From the NCBI GenBank assembly GCA_035048815.1, contig JAUCBN010000006.1:23141001-23205000 (forward strand): a DNA stretch of 64,000 nt. Reading direction: 5' to 3'. The position numbers were made by a program, and so were the translations under genes. The stretch's first letter is position 1. The number at the start of each line of letters is the position of its first letter. The notes under the pieces were generated by a model. The model was given only the letters and a program-made list of their open reading frames with translations. It had not been told where the DNA came from and did not search any database. Below, piece by piece: positions 1 to 9,476 of the stretch. Source of the stretch: Abelmoschus esculentus (lineage: Eukaryota > Streptophyta > Magnoliopsida > Malvales > Malvaceae).

Positions 1-328
1 GAGCAGAGTATTCAAAGGTAAAAGATGTCTTTATTATAACTTGGATTATGCCAACATTTTTTCTCCACATTGGTGTATGTCTGTACACTTCCATATTTGA
101 TTTTCTGTCATAAAACAACAACCTGCTTCATTATGACAGATTGGTCTCTCTGCAACAACCATTGCTTCCAGCTTTGGCAAGGCCAATTGGACACTATGTC
201 TGTTGCTGTTAATTTCTGGTAACAATTAGTGTGTTCTTCTTTTGAACTCATCATAATCAAATTCTAATGTTTCCCCATCATGAAACTCAAATGATAGGAG
301 CTTGATCAGGTCTGTAATGGACATGAAA
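1..328. other. Flank of the nucleoredoxin relic
   Basis: This stretch lies 3' of the relic on the - strand. An open frame at 226-504 on the - strand is only an off-frame reading of the relic's Cys-rich tail. Nothing else recognisable was seen. Confidence 0.4.
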
Positions 329-948
329 TCAAGCTCTAGTGCAGACCTCCCCATCACAGACCCAACCTTCAGTTCTATTTCCTTCATCCTCTGCATCACC
401 TTTGATTTCTTTATCATTTTCCAGGGCACACTTTGGATGCAGATTGAAGTTGCATTCACTGCAGTTGAACGACCAGACTTCTCCATCTGCGATGCATACT
501 TCACAGGTGTAATAATCCCCTGAAATCAGAATTGATTCAAGAGTTTGTGCAGCCTCTTTTGCCTTCTCTATTTCTTCAAGCTCCGCAAATTTTTCAGGGG
601 TAGGACTCAACCCCATGTTCATCTATAGCATCAGCAACGTTGGGGTGGAGAATTTTCCCGTCTGGCCCGATAATGACAACAGTCGGAATGGCCTCGAAGC
701 TGAAAGTACCTAGCCAATTTCCCACAGCTCTTGTCTTTGCAAGGCAATGCCAACCACGGTGCCGCAAAGCTTTCCTTGAAGGATTCCTCTTCATCATCAA
801 GCGATATCATAACAACCTCAAAATTCTTTCCCTTTTCTTTCAATTTCTTATAAACTTCAGCAAGTTTTAGAGTAAAATCAGATGGATGGAACGATAACGA
901 CATGAAATATAGACCTACAGTCTTTTCCTCAAGTTCAGAAACTGGCAC
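329..948 (-). pseudogene. Nucleoredoxin relic (NRX1-like)
   Basis: Nucleoredoxins are thioredoxin-fold oxidoreductases with three thioredoxin-like domains and a Cys-rich C-terminal domain. On the - strand the piece starts after a splice acceptor (TTTTAG at 949-954) with VPVSELEEKTVGLYF, the start of a thioredoxin-like domain. It reads through NFEVVMISLDDEEESF and, in a second frame, EAIPTVVIIGPDGK; in a third frame come TPEKFAELEEIEKAKE and the Cys-rich end CEVCIADGEVWSFNCSEC through GWVCDGEVCTRA, then stop. The frame changes near 704-708 and near 612-625. The sequence jumps from the end of the middle domain (LESILISGD) straight to the Cys-rich tail, so the third thioredoxin domain is missing. 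No exon for the first, WCPPC-bearing domain is seen before the next gene. I call it a truncated, frameshifted relic; a sequencing error could explain one shift but not the lost domains. Confidence 0.82.
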
Positions 949-980
949 CTAAAATACAAATTAAGAACAGATTATGGAGA

Positions 981-1552
981 AATTAGTATATGAACCCGTT
1001 CCATCACCTAAGATATGGTCCTCGACTAATTAAATTAAGACACATCGTATATTTTTTTTATATCATATTTATACATAAGCATTGTATAAATCATCTAATT
1101 TAATGTCTTTAATTTTTAAAAAAATTGTGTCATCATTCTCTTTATTCTTTAAAATTTTCCTCAATTAATTTTTTATAGATTTGAGGTTTAGGATTTAGAG
1201 TTTATATTTAGTGTTTATGGTTAGAGTTAGGGTTAGGGTTTAGGGTTTAGGTTTAGGATTGGGTTAGGGTTTAGGGTTAAGGTTAAAGTTTAGGATTTAG
1301 TGTTAGGGTCTGGGTTAGAGTTTAAGATTTAGGGTTAGGGGTTAGGGTTAAAAAAATAACTAAAAAATTAAGTAATAAAGAGAAAACAACATAAAAAATA
1401 AAAATCTTTGATAATATTTTTTAAATTAAATACATTAAAGTGGATGATTTAGATGATGTTTATGTGTGAATATGATATAAAAAATATATAATATATCTTA
1501 ATTTAATTGATTAAAACCATATCTTAGGTGGTGAAATATGTTCATGTAATAA
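981..1552. mobile_element. Foldback/MITE-like element with telomere-like core
   Basis: The two ends are inverted copies. The left end, CACCTAAGATATGG at about 1005-1018, followed by an AATTAAATTAAGA block, returns as the reverse complement at about 1518-1531. The match runs imperfectly for roughly 130-190 bases on each side. Between the arms (about 1190-1345) lies a degenerate run of TTAGGG/TTTAGGG units. There is no coding capacity. Long inverted ends with a short non-coding middle fit a non-autonomous DNA transposon or foldback element; the superfamily is not clear and the borders are approximate. Confidence 0.7.
1190..1345 (+). repeat. Degenerate telomere-like repeats
   Basis: Many copies of GGGTTTAG, GGGTTAG and close variants occur in one orientation, related to the plant telomere unit TTTAGGG. 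The units are imperfect and short, and they lie inside the inverted-repeat element, so this is not a chromosome end. Confidence 0.75.
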
Positions 1553-2335
1553 TTTGTCAACCTACGGATTACAAATTCCAGTCATCAAAGATAACCTTAT
1601 TTCCATCAAAGCTACCTTAAAATAAAAATAAAATATCATAGTAATGCGACACGATATATACCAGTAATATAGATTTACCATTAAATGTTTTTTCCCTAAG
1701 AACAGTCATTTAAATATGAAATAGACGAAAGTAATATCACAATGAACACTAAAGAATTTCTAGAAGCACACGAATGTATTCACTTTTTAATATAATCTAA
1801 AATTTAGAATTTTATATTTTTTTATTGTTTGATAAATAAAATAAATGATTAAGATAATTTTTATTTTATTTTTAAATGATAATGTTTATTAATTCACATT
1901 AATTTTAATTATTAAAATTTAATCATTTTTATGCAAATTAATAAATAAGTTGTGGGCAGAAATACAGTTGTTGCTCAAAGCATTACATCACTCATGAGGC
2001 ATCCACCCACCAGAATCATACATATGATGATGTAGTTTTATTTTTCTTGTTTAACGATATATATTATCGCGTTTGTAAAAATGATAACATTAATTTTTTT
2101 ATTTAATAAAAATAACATAATAGAAATTAATAAAATAAATAATTTTATTAATTATTCTTATAGAAAATCTTGTGAAAATATTTTTTCCCAAAAAGGAAAT
2201 AATTAAAATAAAATTATCACGAATTTCGTATTGATTAAGGCTTTTCTATTTTCGTTCATTTCCTTGCATTTACATCGTGGCTATAAAATAATTCCGCGTC
2301 CATTAAATAATTAAAAATAGTGGGAAACAACAAGA
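1553..2335. other. AT-rich intergenic DNA
   Basis: AT-rich sequence with no open frame, tRNA or clear repeat that I can support. Confidence 0.4.
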
Positions 2336-2572
2336 AAGATTATTCTATAAATCAATTTTATTACATTATTTATAATTTTTAATTATTAAAAAAAATATTT
2401 TTATATTATTTTTTAATTAATCTCTATTTAATTATCTATTATTTATTTATATAATAATAAAAAAATAAAAATTTATTCTTAAAAATAACATTAAAAATGT
2501 AAAATTAATTTATTATTTTTAATAATTAAAAATCATAAATAACATAATAAATCCGATACATAAAATATTTTT
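2336..2572. mobile_element. AT-rich MITE-like inverted repeat
   Basis: The left arm (about 2338-2393) contains ATTTATAATTTTTAATTATT. Its imperfect reverse complement lies at about 2515-2570 (AATAATTAAAAATCATAAAT). The whole is about 235 bp, non-coding and very AT-rich. The right end is about 20 bp before the probable TATA box of the DUF1645 gene. Element borders and any target duplication are uncertain. Confidence 0.55.
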
Positions 2573-2591
2573 TTCCTACTACCAACCTCCC

Positions 2592-2600
2592 CTATTTAAA
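2592..2600 (+). promoter_or_regulatory. Probable TATA box of the DUF1645 gene
   Basis: CTATTTAAA lies 132 bp before the preferred ATG at 2724. Transcription would then start near 2625, leaving the ATG-like frame start at 2631 too close to the cap site. This supports the downstream start codon. Confidence 0.55.
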
Positions 2601-2723
2601 ACCCGACAAACTCAATCCAACTTCTTAAATTTGTTTTCTCCTGTTTATATTTTTATCTGCCGCAAAACAATACACAAGCAAAGGCTTTCGGTCTTCAGCT
2701 TCTTTTTAGTCTTGGTTTTTCCG

Positions 2724-3551
2724 ATGCAAGTCATGAGTTCTTCACCGTCGTTATCTCCCACCTTTAATAACTTATCCGGCACCGGCTTCCCGGACGTGGC
2801 CGGGAAGTTCAGCCATGATTTCGGACTAAAACTGCAGCTCAAAGACGAGGAGCCGAATAAGGAAGAGAAATTGAACAGTCAACCGGAAACAGAAGATGAC
2901 AATGAAAAGGAAGGGGAAGAGTTTTCATTTGTTTGTTTAAGTCCTGATGTATTCCTGGCTTCTGCGGACGATTTGTTCCAAGACGGTCAGATCCGTCCGA
3001 TTTTTCCGTTATTCAACCAAGATCTCATATTCGCCGACAAAAACGGCACCGTTTTGAAGACCGAAGAGGGTCACGTCGCTCTACCGCCTCAGGTGAAGAA
3101 GGTTTTCGTTAAAGATTCAGCGGACGCGACGTCGTCTGAGCCGGCGGGACCATACTGCGAGCGGAGAAGTACAAAAACCGTGGAGGAATCCTCACCGGAC
3201 ACGTGTCGAAAGAGCAACTCCACGGGATTCTCCAAGCTTTGGAGATTCCGAGATTTGAAGCTTCGAAGTAATAGCGACGGCAGAAACGCGTTCGTCCTCT
3301 TAAGCCATCCTCCGCCTTCTTCTTCGTTAAAAAACGAGAAGAAAAACGAAAAAGAAGGGAAGAAAGCGACGTTGAAAGCAATCTTAGAAAAACCGAAGGA
3401 GAAAAAGACAGAGAACAAAAGCGGGAAAATGGCGTCGCCTTCACCTCCCGGAAAGCTTCATGTTAAAAACAGAGCACAGAAGGGAGTGATTAAACGGCGG
3501 TCGTATTTGCCGTATAAGCAGGTCGGTTTTTTACGAACGTCAGCGGATTGA
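2724..3551 (+). CDS. DUF1645 family protein
   Basis: A single-exon gene for about 275 residues of unknown biochemical role; DUF1645 is a plant-specific family. The family core is visible at about residues 66-100: EFSFVCLSPDV, then DGQIRPIFPLFNQDL. Later stretches are Ser-, Lys- and Glu-rich: a basic block KLWRFRDLKLRSNSDGRNAF, a Lys/Glu-rich region, and the C-terminal basic end KRRSYLPYKQVGFLRTSAD. The open frame begins at 2631, but the first 31 residues look like translated leader and the TATA box sits at 2592-2600, so I start at ATG 2724 (MQVMSSSPSLSP). GC content is clearly higher than in the flanks. No introns, signal peptide or membrane segment were seen. Confidence 0.85.
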   Translation: MQVMSSSPSLSPTFNNLSGTGFPDVAGKFSHDFGLKLQLKDEEPNKEEKLNSQPETEDDNEKEGEEFSFVCLSPDVFLASADDLFQDGQIRPIFPLFNQDLIFADKNGTVLKTEEGHVALPPQVKKVFVKDSADATSSEPAGPYCERRSTKTVEESSPDTCRKSNSTGFSKLWRFRDLKLRSNSDGRNAFVLLSHPPPSSSLKNEKKNEKEGKKATLKAILEKPKEKKTENKSGKMASPSPPGKLHVKNRAQKGVIKRRSYLPYKQVGFLRTSAD

Positions 3552-4375
3552 GCAGAAATGTTCATCCATATTAGGTTCCTAATTAATTAATTAAAATCAA
3601 AAAATCTATTTGTAAAATCTTTGGAATACAATATTTAATATTATTAACTTTTTCCTTTGTAGTATATTAAATATACTCTATCCGTTGCGTTAGTGATAAG
3701 TTGACAATTAAGTTTGAAATTTAACTTAATTATTTTACTACCAATAACATGAATTGAGATACAAGATGAGATTATTTAAATAAAATGAAGGATTTGATAA
3801 TAAAATAAATAAAATATTAATTTAATGAATTAATTAATAATTAAATTAGTATTGAATATCGATAATGATAAAATCTTAATAATGTTTAATAGATATACGT
3901 TTTTTATACTTTGTTTTCGAAATATTACATTTGTCCTGTCGAAACCTCAACATACTTTAATACAGACAACGTACGAAAAATCGAACACTAACAACCAAGT
4001 TCCAATACACGTCTTTGTGTTTTCACACTGACGAAATCAAGTCAGCGGGTACCAAACAAGGTGCAACAGATATCGTAAATATAATGTATAGTAGTATTTT
4101 TTTTATAAAATACTTAATATTATTACAATTTAGATGATTTAAATTTAAAATATTAATTAAATTAAAGTTTTGGATATGACAGGTCATAAACTATTATTTT
4201 TTGTTCACATACAGAAAAGTGGGGTTCCTTTCTCTGCATCTTCCCGTGCCGATTTGACAAACCTAAAGTCGAACCGATTTCACAAAGGGACCATATTTTT
4301 TTTGTCTCTTGCAGTGGGCCCCAGGCCCACAACACAAAATAATTACAATTTAAAAATAAAATGAAAGACAGATAT
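3552..4375. other. Intergenic DNA after the DUF1645 gene
   Basis: 3' region of the DUF1645 gene followed by AT-rich DNA. The short open frames on both strands around 4162-4407 overlap one another and resemble nothing I know. Confidence 0.4.
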
Positions 4376-4379
4376 TTTA

Positions 4380-4870
4380 CCTGATCCGATCGGGTTGGAT
4401 TTTTCAATAAAAAATTAGATTTAGGTCAAGTCGGGTGATTTTTTAAAGTTGTATCAAGTTGGGTTTAAGATATAAAATATTTGATCTGATCCGACCAATG
4501 ACTAAATATGTAGTTTTTTATAATTTTTAGGGATATTTATAATAATGGTCATCTATCTATCTATTTTTATAATTATGTCCTTAAAATTAACTCTTTTATT
4601 TATAATTTAATCCTTAAAATTATTTTTTTATAATTAAGTTTCTAAAAATTATTTTTTTTACAATTTAGTCCTAAATTTATTTTTTCTATAAGTCGGATCG
4701 AGTAAGATAAGAGTCGGGTTTAGGATATTTATTTTTGGGCCAGACTGGAATCGGGTTTTTAGAAAAAAATATTTGAATCAGATCAGAGTCGTGTTTAGAA
4801 TATTTATGTTCGAGTCAGATTCGGATGAACCAAAAATCCGATCCAACCCAACTCGTGCACATCTCTAAAC
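4380..4870. repeat. Decayed dispersed repeat (GGGTCGGGTT type)
   Basis: Phrases such as GTCGGGTTTAGGATATTTAT and GTCGTGTTTAGAATATTTAT recur, with GATCCGATCGGGTTGG on the left and CCAACCCAACTCGTGCAC on the right. This resembles the common non-autonomous repeats that end in GTGCACATCTCTA in plant genomes. Borders are approximate and the class is a guess. Confidence 0.4.
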
Positions 4871-5640
4871 ATAAACATGAAAGTGTTTATATTCTTTTAT
4901 AAATTGTTAAAGCCTGTACGATAGTAATTAAAATTGAATTTAATTATTGTTCACACATACATGATTTATGTCTAGTTTCCAATTATACTCTTTCAAATAA
5001 TGAAAAGGTTCTCAAACCATACTAGTTTCATAAGCAAATTTTTAGGGTCTAGGCCAGAATTTTACAAAGGGATCTCAAAATCAGTCATCGTATACTTTAC
5101 TAATATGTCTCACCACTCAATCCATGTGTTAGATTCGGTAATCGGACTAGTAGACTTGATTTTACTTAAATAGGTTTTGAATTTGAGGTTTTATGTATGT
5201 ATAAAATTTTTGTCGAAAGATTTACTTATTAAAACCAGATATACAACACGGGTCAATCTGAATTAATTAGGATAAAACCCTAAAAAAATAGACAACCAAG
5301 AAATGTCTCACCACCCTGTCCATGTCCTAGACTTAATAGAGATGCCCGGCTTTTGATATGAATGCTAAGGTCCTGTAAAGAAGATGAATAAAGTCCACAG
5401 AATAAGTTCTTGTTGGCATCTATCTTTAATGGAGTCAGAACTTTAGACATGGAGGCTGGAGCTTTCTGTAATACTCACATTATTACTCCATAAAGCAACG
5501 TACAATTTAACAACTGACCGACAATCTACAGAAATATCTACGATGCATGAAACAGGATGATCCTTGAGACAACAAGCAAATCTGTTGGGGACCTAACCTG
5601 TTATTTCAAACAACTGTGTCCGAATTCTCAGAGTTTGAGT

Positions 5641-5979
5641 TTAGGCAAACTTCAAACCAAAGATGACCATTCCACCAGCAAGTACACCAACATAACTAGA
5701 GTATACAGTGTACTTATGCATATCTTCTGAATCATGAATTTCAAACTTTTCAACAGGAAGCCGATGATTCGCGACGAGATCATAAACTCTTTATGGCAGG
5801 GAAGATACCTGAAGACTGCTAAACCAGGCATTTGTCCGACCTTGGACCATATGAGTCTGTTCTGATTCCATTTCCATGGTCCACCATGGCTGTCCATTCT
5901 CTCCATTTGTCTGAGAAAACCCTTTTTCCGGTGTGTAACCGAAGTTGTTCTGTTGTGGTCTGTTGAGCAATCTCCCAAG
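5641..5979 (-). pseudogene. C-terminal exon of an unrecognised conserved protein, with a stop
   Basis: One - strand frame reads LLNRPQQNNFGYTPEKGF, then QPWWTMEMESEQTHMVQGRT, WFSSLQVSSLP, a TAA stop near 5790, then RVYDLVANHRLPVEKFEI, HDSEDMHKYTVYSSY and VGVLAGGMVIFGLKFA before the final stop at 5641. The end looks like one membrane segment with a very short tail. Long in-frame sense coding on both sides of one stop argues for a once-real exon. I do not recognise the family. Upstream (5980-6110) I see possible splice signals but no other convincing exon. Confidence 0.5.
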
Positions 5980-6329
5980 GCTGTTCGAAATACAAGTTTT
6001 AACTGACGGAAAGAGGTAAACGTATTGAATTTCTTACCGTTCCTTCTGGAAAACAGAATTATGGAGTTGCTTTCTATATATCCATAATTTCTTACCGCCC
6101 CTGCTATATATAATATATCATAGTAATGAGTTATTTGGGTTTACTTGGGTCTTGCAAATGGGTTATTGGGTTAAAGTCCGTAAACCAGTTGGGTTTGGAT
6201 TATGGGTTTTGTTTTTTATTCGGATATTTTGAATGAAAATGGAATATAATGATAATATATCATGGTACTATATAATAGACATTAAAATTTATATGGTAAT
6301 TAATATTTTATAATAATTTTTTAATATAA

Positions 6330-6545
6330 GATACGATTAGTAAGTATTAATAATTTAAAGATTTTAAAAAAAATTAAAAAATTTAAAAGTTTAATAATCA
6401 ATTTAGAATAAGAGTTATAGTTTGATGATAAAATTAAAAATTTCAAAATTTTATTCTGAACATATAATTAAAACATTTAAAAATTTAAAATCAATTTAAA
6501 ATTAGAGTCATAGTTTAAGGACACATGATGTAATTAACTCTATAT
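6330..6545. repeat. Dispersed AT-rich repeat (copy 1)
   Basis: Contains repeated phrases of the type AAAATTTCAAAATTT and AATTTAAAATTAGAGTCATA, ending in GTAATTAACTC. A relative with the same ending (GTACAATTAACTC) lies at about 11750-12085. No coding was seen. Probably the decayed end of a transposable element. Confidence 0.4.
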
Positions 6546-6827
6546 TATGTTTACCCATTTGTGTCAGTCAAAGGCATGTTTGGTTTTTAGTGGCCAGTTT
6601 CCCCCCTCAAACGCCATTATATCTTATTGGATAGAACCAAAGGGTAGCCCATGGTTGCTGACCTCAGTTTCCATTCTTCCAAGTTGGAGTACTAGTTTCA
6701 ATTTATTTATTAATTAATACATATTTAATGCTTTTCTTTCTTTCTTTTGTAATTTGAATACCAAGTACTTGTTAATAATGAATGTATGTCAATGTGTATA
6801 TTCATGCCTGGGAAAGACATGGTCGGT

Positions 6828-7552
6828 GTTGGTAAAATAGACTGCAAAACAGGGCATTAATACTGACAGGAAAAATTAAAAGAACAAATTGATAGAAAGT
6901 TTGACCGTGTCGTGGTATGGAGGTCACTGCCTTAGAAACAAATCGTCCCGATGTGTGTACTCGCTACTTTAGGCGGTTGTCCCCCGAAGGTTAGCACGGT
7001 CCTCCAAACAGTGTACACCCAAAGTTTAGAGTGGACTGTAGAGGAAATGATCGTCGGAACCGGAGTCGAATAAAATGATGCTCTCTAATTTTCTCTCAAG
7101 TAAGACAGATGAACTTTGAATGGGATGATTAAAAATGAGAGAAAAGCATCTTATTTATAGGTTGAAAGCAGGGGCAAATCTGTCCAAGAATCAAATAAAA
7201 TCTGATTTAAATTTAAATTTTAAATTTTAAATTTAATATCAGATAATATCTATCCAAAAATAGTAGATTTGCTAACCGAAAATATCCATTTAAATCTCGG
7301 ATAAAATCTATTCAAAATTAGATTTATTAACAGATAAAATCTAATTAAATCTCAGATAATCTGTTAATATCTATCTAAAAATAATAGATTTTATAACTGA
7401 AAATATCCATTTAAATCTCGGATAATTTGTTATTAAATCTATTCGGTTAAATATTTAAAATTCAAAGAGAATTTTAAATCAACTGAATTGCTCTCATACA
7501 ACCTATAAAAACAGAGTGTGGGATTCAAGCATTACATATTTCTAACAGTTGG
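6828..7552 (-). mobile_element. Probable solo LTR with 5-bp target duplication
   Basis: GTTGG occurs at 6828-6832 and again at 7548-7552. Read on the - strand, the enclosed 715 bp begins TGTTAGAAATATG and ends CTATTTTA, so the 5' end is canonical TG and the 3' end is TA instead of CA. A TATA-like CCTATAAATAAG lies on the same strand at about 7150-7166, as expected for the U3/R border. There is no internal gag or pol, so this would be a solo LTR; the superfamily is not determined. The weak points are the non-canonical end and the short duplication. Confidence 0.5.
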
Positions 7553-8591
7553 TGCAGGGGTATTTATTTACACATTTTATAATTTATTTTTAATATAAAT
7601 ATTATTTTTAATAATAATAAAATATTATTTTTGAGAAAAAGTATAATTAATTTTATATTCTCTTTAATTTTTTTAAAATCTTACCATACCCCCTCAAAAT
7701 TTAAATATTATAATTTAATAAGATTCAAATCATATAAAATTCAGTTCATTACGCAACTCATCTTCGGTCACATTTCACGCTTAATTTTTAAATTAAATAC
7801 TTTTGTGTACCCGAGATCTGTCCATTAAACTAAGTATTAATTATAATAAAATAAAATTAATAATTTCATGTTCGATAAAAATAATCTAAACCTTCCATTA
7901 AATGGGAGAAGTTGGACAACACATGCTCAAACAGATTCTTTAAAATTAGGGCAAACTATGTTTGGTCACTCAATTTTATACATATTTCTCATTTGGTCAA
8001 TCAATTTTAAAAAACTTCAATCTTATCATTAACATTCTAATTTCACTTATTTTAGTCATTTGACCTTAAAGTTTTCGGTATCAAAATATTGCATTTTAGG
8101 GCCTTTTACCTTATATCGTCACGGTCGAAATCCTTCTGTATTATCGTTCGAATGTTGTTACGTCATCTACAATGGTGAATCTAAGTTTAAGGAAGTAGCC
8201 CCTGCCCATCCTGAACTTTTCAAAGTTCACGTATTTACCTTTAAAATTTTATAAATATTATGAATTAATCATTAAAATTTTATAATATTTAAGATTTGTG
8301 TTCATCTTAAGATTTTAAAATTTTATATATATTCACCTTTAAATAAATTTTTAAATTCGTCACTGATCATTCATCGATGTAAGAAATAATAAGCACTAAA
8401 ATGTATTTAATGTGCTATAATTTTTTATTATAAATTATTAAATATATTTTAATATTCTTTATTTCCTTAAATACCCTATCTATATTATGAAGCCTAGAAA
8501 ATCCCACCACGTGGCATCCCTCCCTCGTCGTCGTATAATCGTATTTGCCCTTGTCCCGCCGTAATTCCCGGCAGCCGTAGCTCTCGGAGAA
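7553..8591. other. AT-rich intergenic DNA with repeat debris
   Basis: Contains a stretch (about 7950-8070) of the TTTGGTCACTCAATTTT type that is often dispersed in plant genomes. The open frames at 7631-7828 and 8060-8254 have no recognisable features and I do not accept them as genes. Confidence 0.35.
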
Positions 8592-8844
8592 GAAATTATA
8601 TTATGGGTTAATTTTATTATGTTATTTGTAAGATCAATCATTAAAAATCACTCACATCATTATTTTTTATGTCATGTTTTTTAAAGTGAATATTTATTCA
8701 TATTTACTGTTAATTCTTTTTAAAAATAATTTTTAAGTGAAAATTCCCATAAAAAAAATATGACATGTAAAAATTGATAATGTAAATGATTTTTAATGAT
8801 TAATCCCATGATCATGTGATAAGACTGATCTATGATATAATTTT
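8592..8844. mobile_element. MITE-like element, family A copy 1
   Basis: The ends are inverted: GAAATTATATTATGGG at the left and TATGATATAATTTTT at the right. Inner arms are also inverted: ATCAATCATTAAAAATCA against GATTTTTAATGATTAATC. It is about 250 bp and non-coding. A related element lies at 29804-30036. Confidence 0.6.
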
Positions 8845-9154
8845 TCCTCTCGAAGTTCCATAAACATGTTTTCTCTACCCTTTCCTAAAACAAGTCAAAC
8901 ACCGTCGAATCAGCCAATTAAAAGCCCAGTCAAATGGACAACACAATATCATCCATACACCACGCTACACCGTATCACTTCTCCTCGTAGACTGCCAAAT
9001 TTTGCTTACCATAGACGAACCCAAGAGAACCGCGTCCACTTATATTGTCTGATGCAATGAAACCAAACGTCCATTTCCTTCCCTGTTCCTTTAACTTAAC
9101 CATCCTTGATTTAACCCTAGGTTAATTTCATTTACCGCGGTTATTTATAAACCA
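8845..9154 (+). promoter_or_regulatory. Upstream region of the carbonic anhydrase gene
   Basis: Non-coding and richer in C than its surroundings. Presumed promoter of the gene starting at 9477. The 64-codon open frame at 8866-9060 has no family features. Confidence 0.4.
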
Positions 9155-9163
9155 GTATAAATA
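9155..9163 (+). promoter_or_regulatory. TATA box of the carbonic anhydrase gene
   Basis: TATAAATAC lies about 320 bp before the start codon. A leader intron is likely, from AAAG|GTGGTT near 9220 to GGTAACAG near 9460, which would explain the long distance. Confidence 0.55.
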
Positions 9164-9476
9164 CAGACCCTGATCTGTAGCAGAAGCTATCATAACAGCA
9201 AATATCTCCGAGAAATTAAAGGTGGTTATCTACTTGTCCGAACAGTGAAATGCTTTTTCTCTGCTACTTTGTCTTTTTAATCGCTGTTCTTGCGCTGATC
9301 CCGATTCAGATCACCTTTGATTTGCCTTTTTACTTTCTTGTCTAACTTGTTCTGCGTCTTTCGGTTTAATCGGGAATTGGTTTGACCTTTTCGTTTGATA
9401 GATCGTGTTGTGTGGATTAATATTCATAATTTTGAGGTTTTTTGTTTGTTTGAGGTAACAGAAAGAAGAAGACAAC

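Noticed and set aside
1190..1345. Telomere
   Set aside because: Units are degenerate, few, and enclosed by inverted arms with ordinary genes on both sides.
2631..2723. N-terminal 31 codons of the open frame at the DUF1645 gene
   Set aside because: The TATA box at 2592-2600 puts the cap site near 2625, and the residues do not look like the family; ATG 2724 is preferred.
3089..3444. - strand open frames across the DUF1645 gene
   Set aside because: They are complements of the GC-richer coding sequence, with Ser/Phe-rich composition and no family.
5784..5820. A short intron (GTATCT...AAAG) removing the stop in the unknown fragment
   Set aside because: It would be about 20 bases, far below the size of plant introns.
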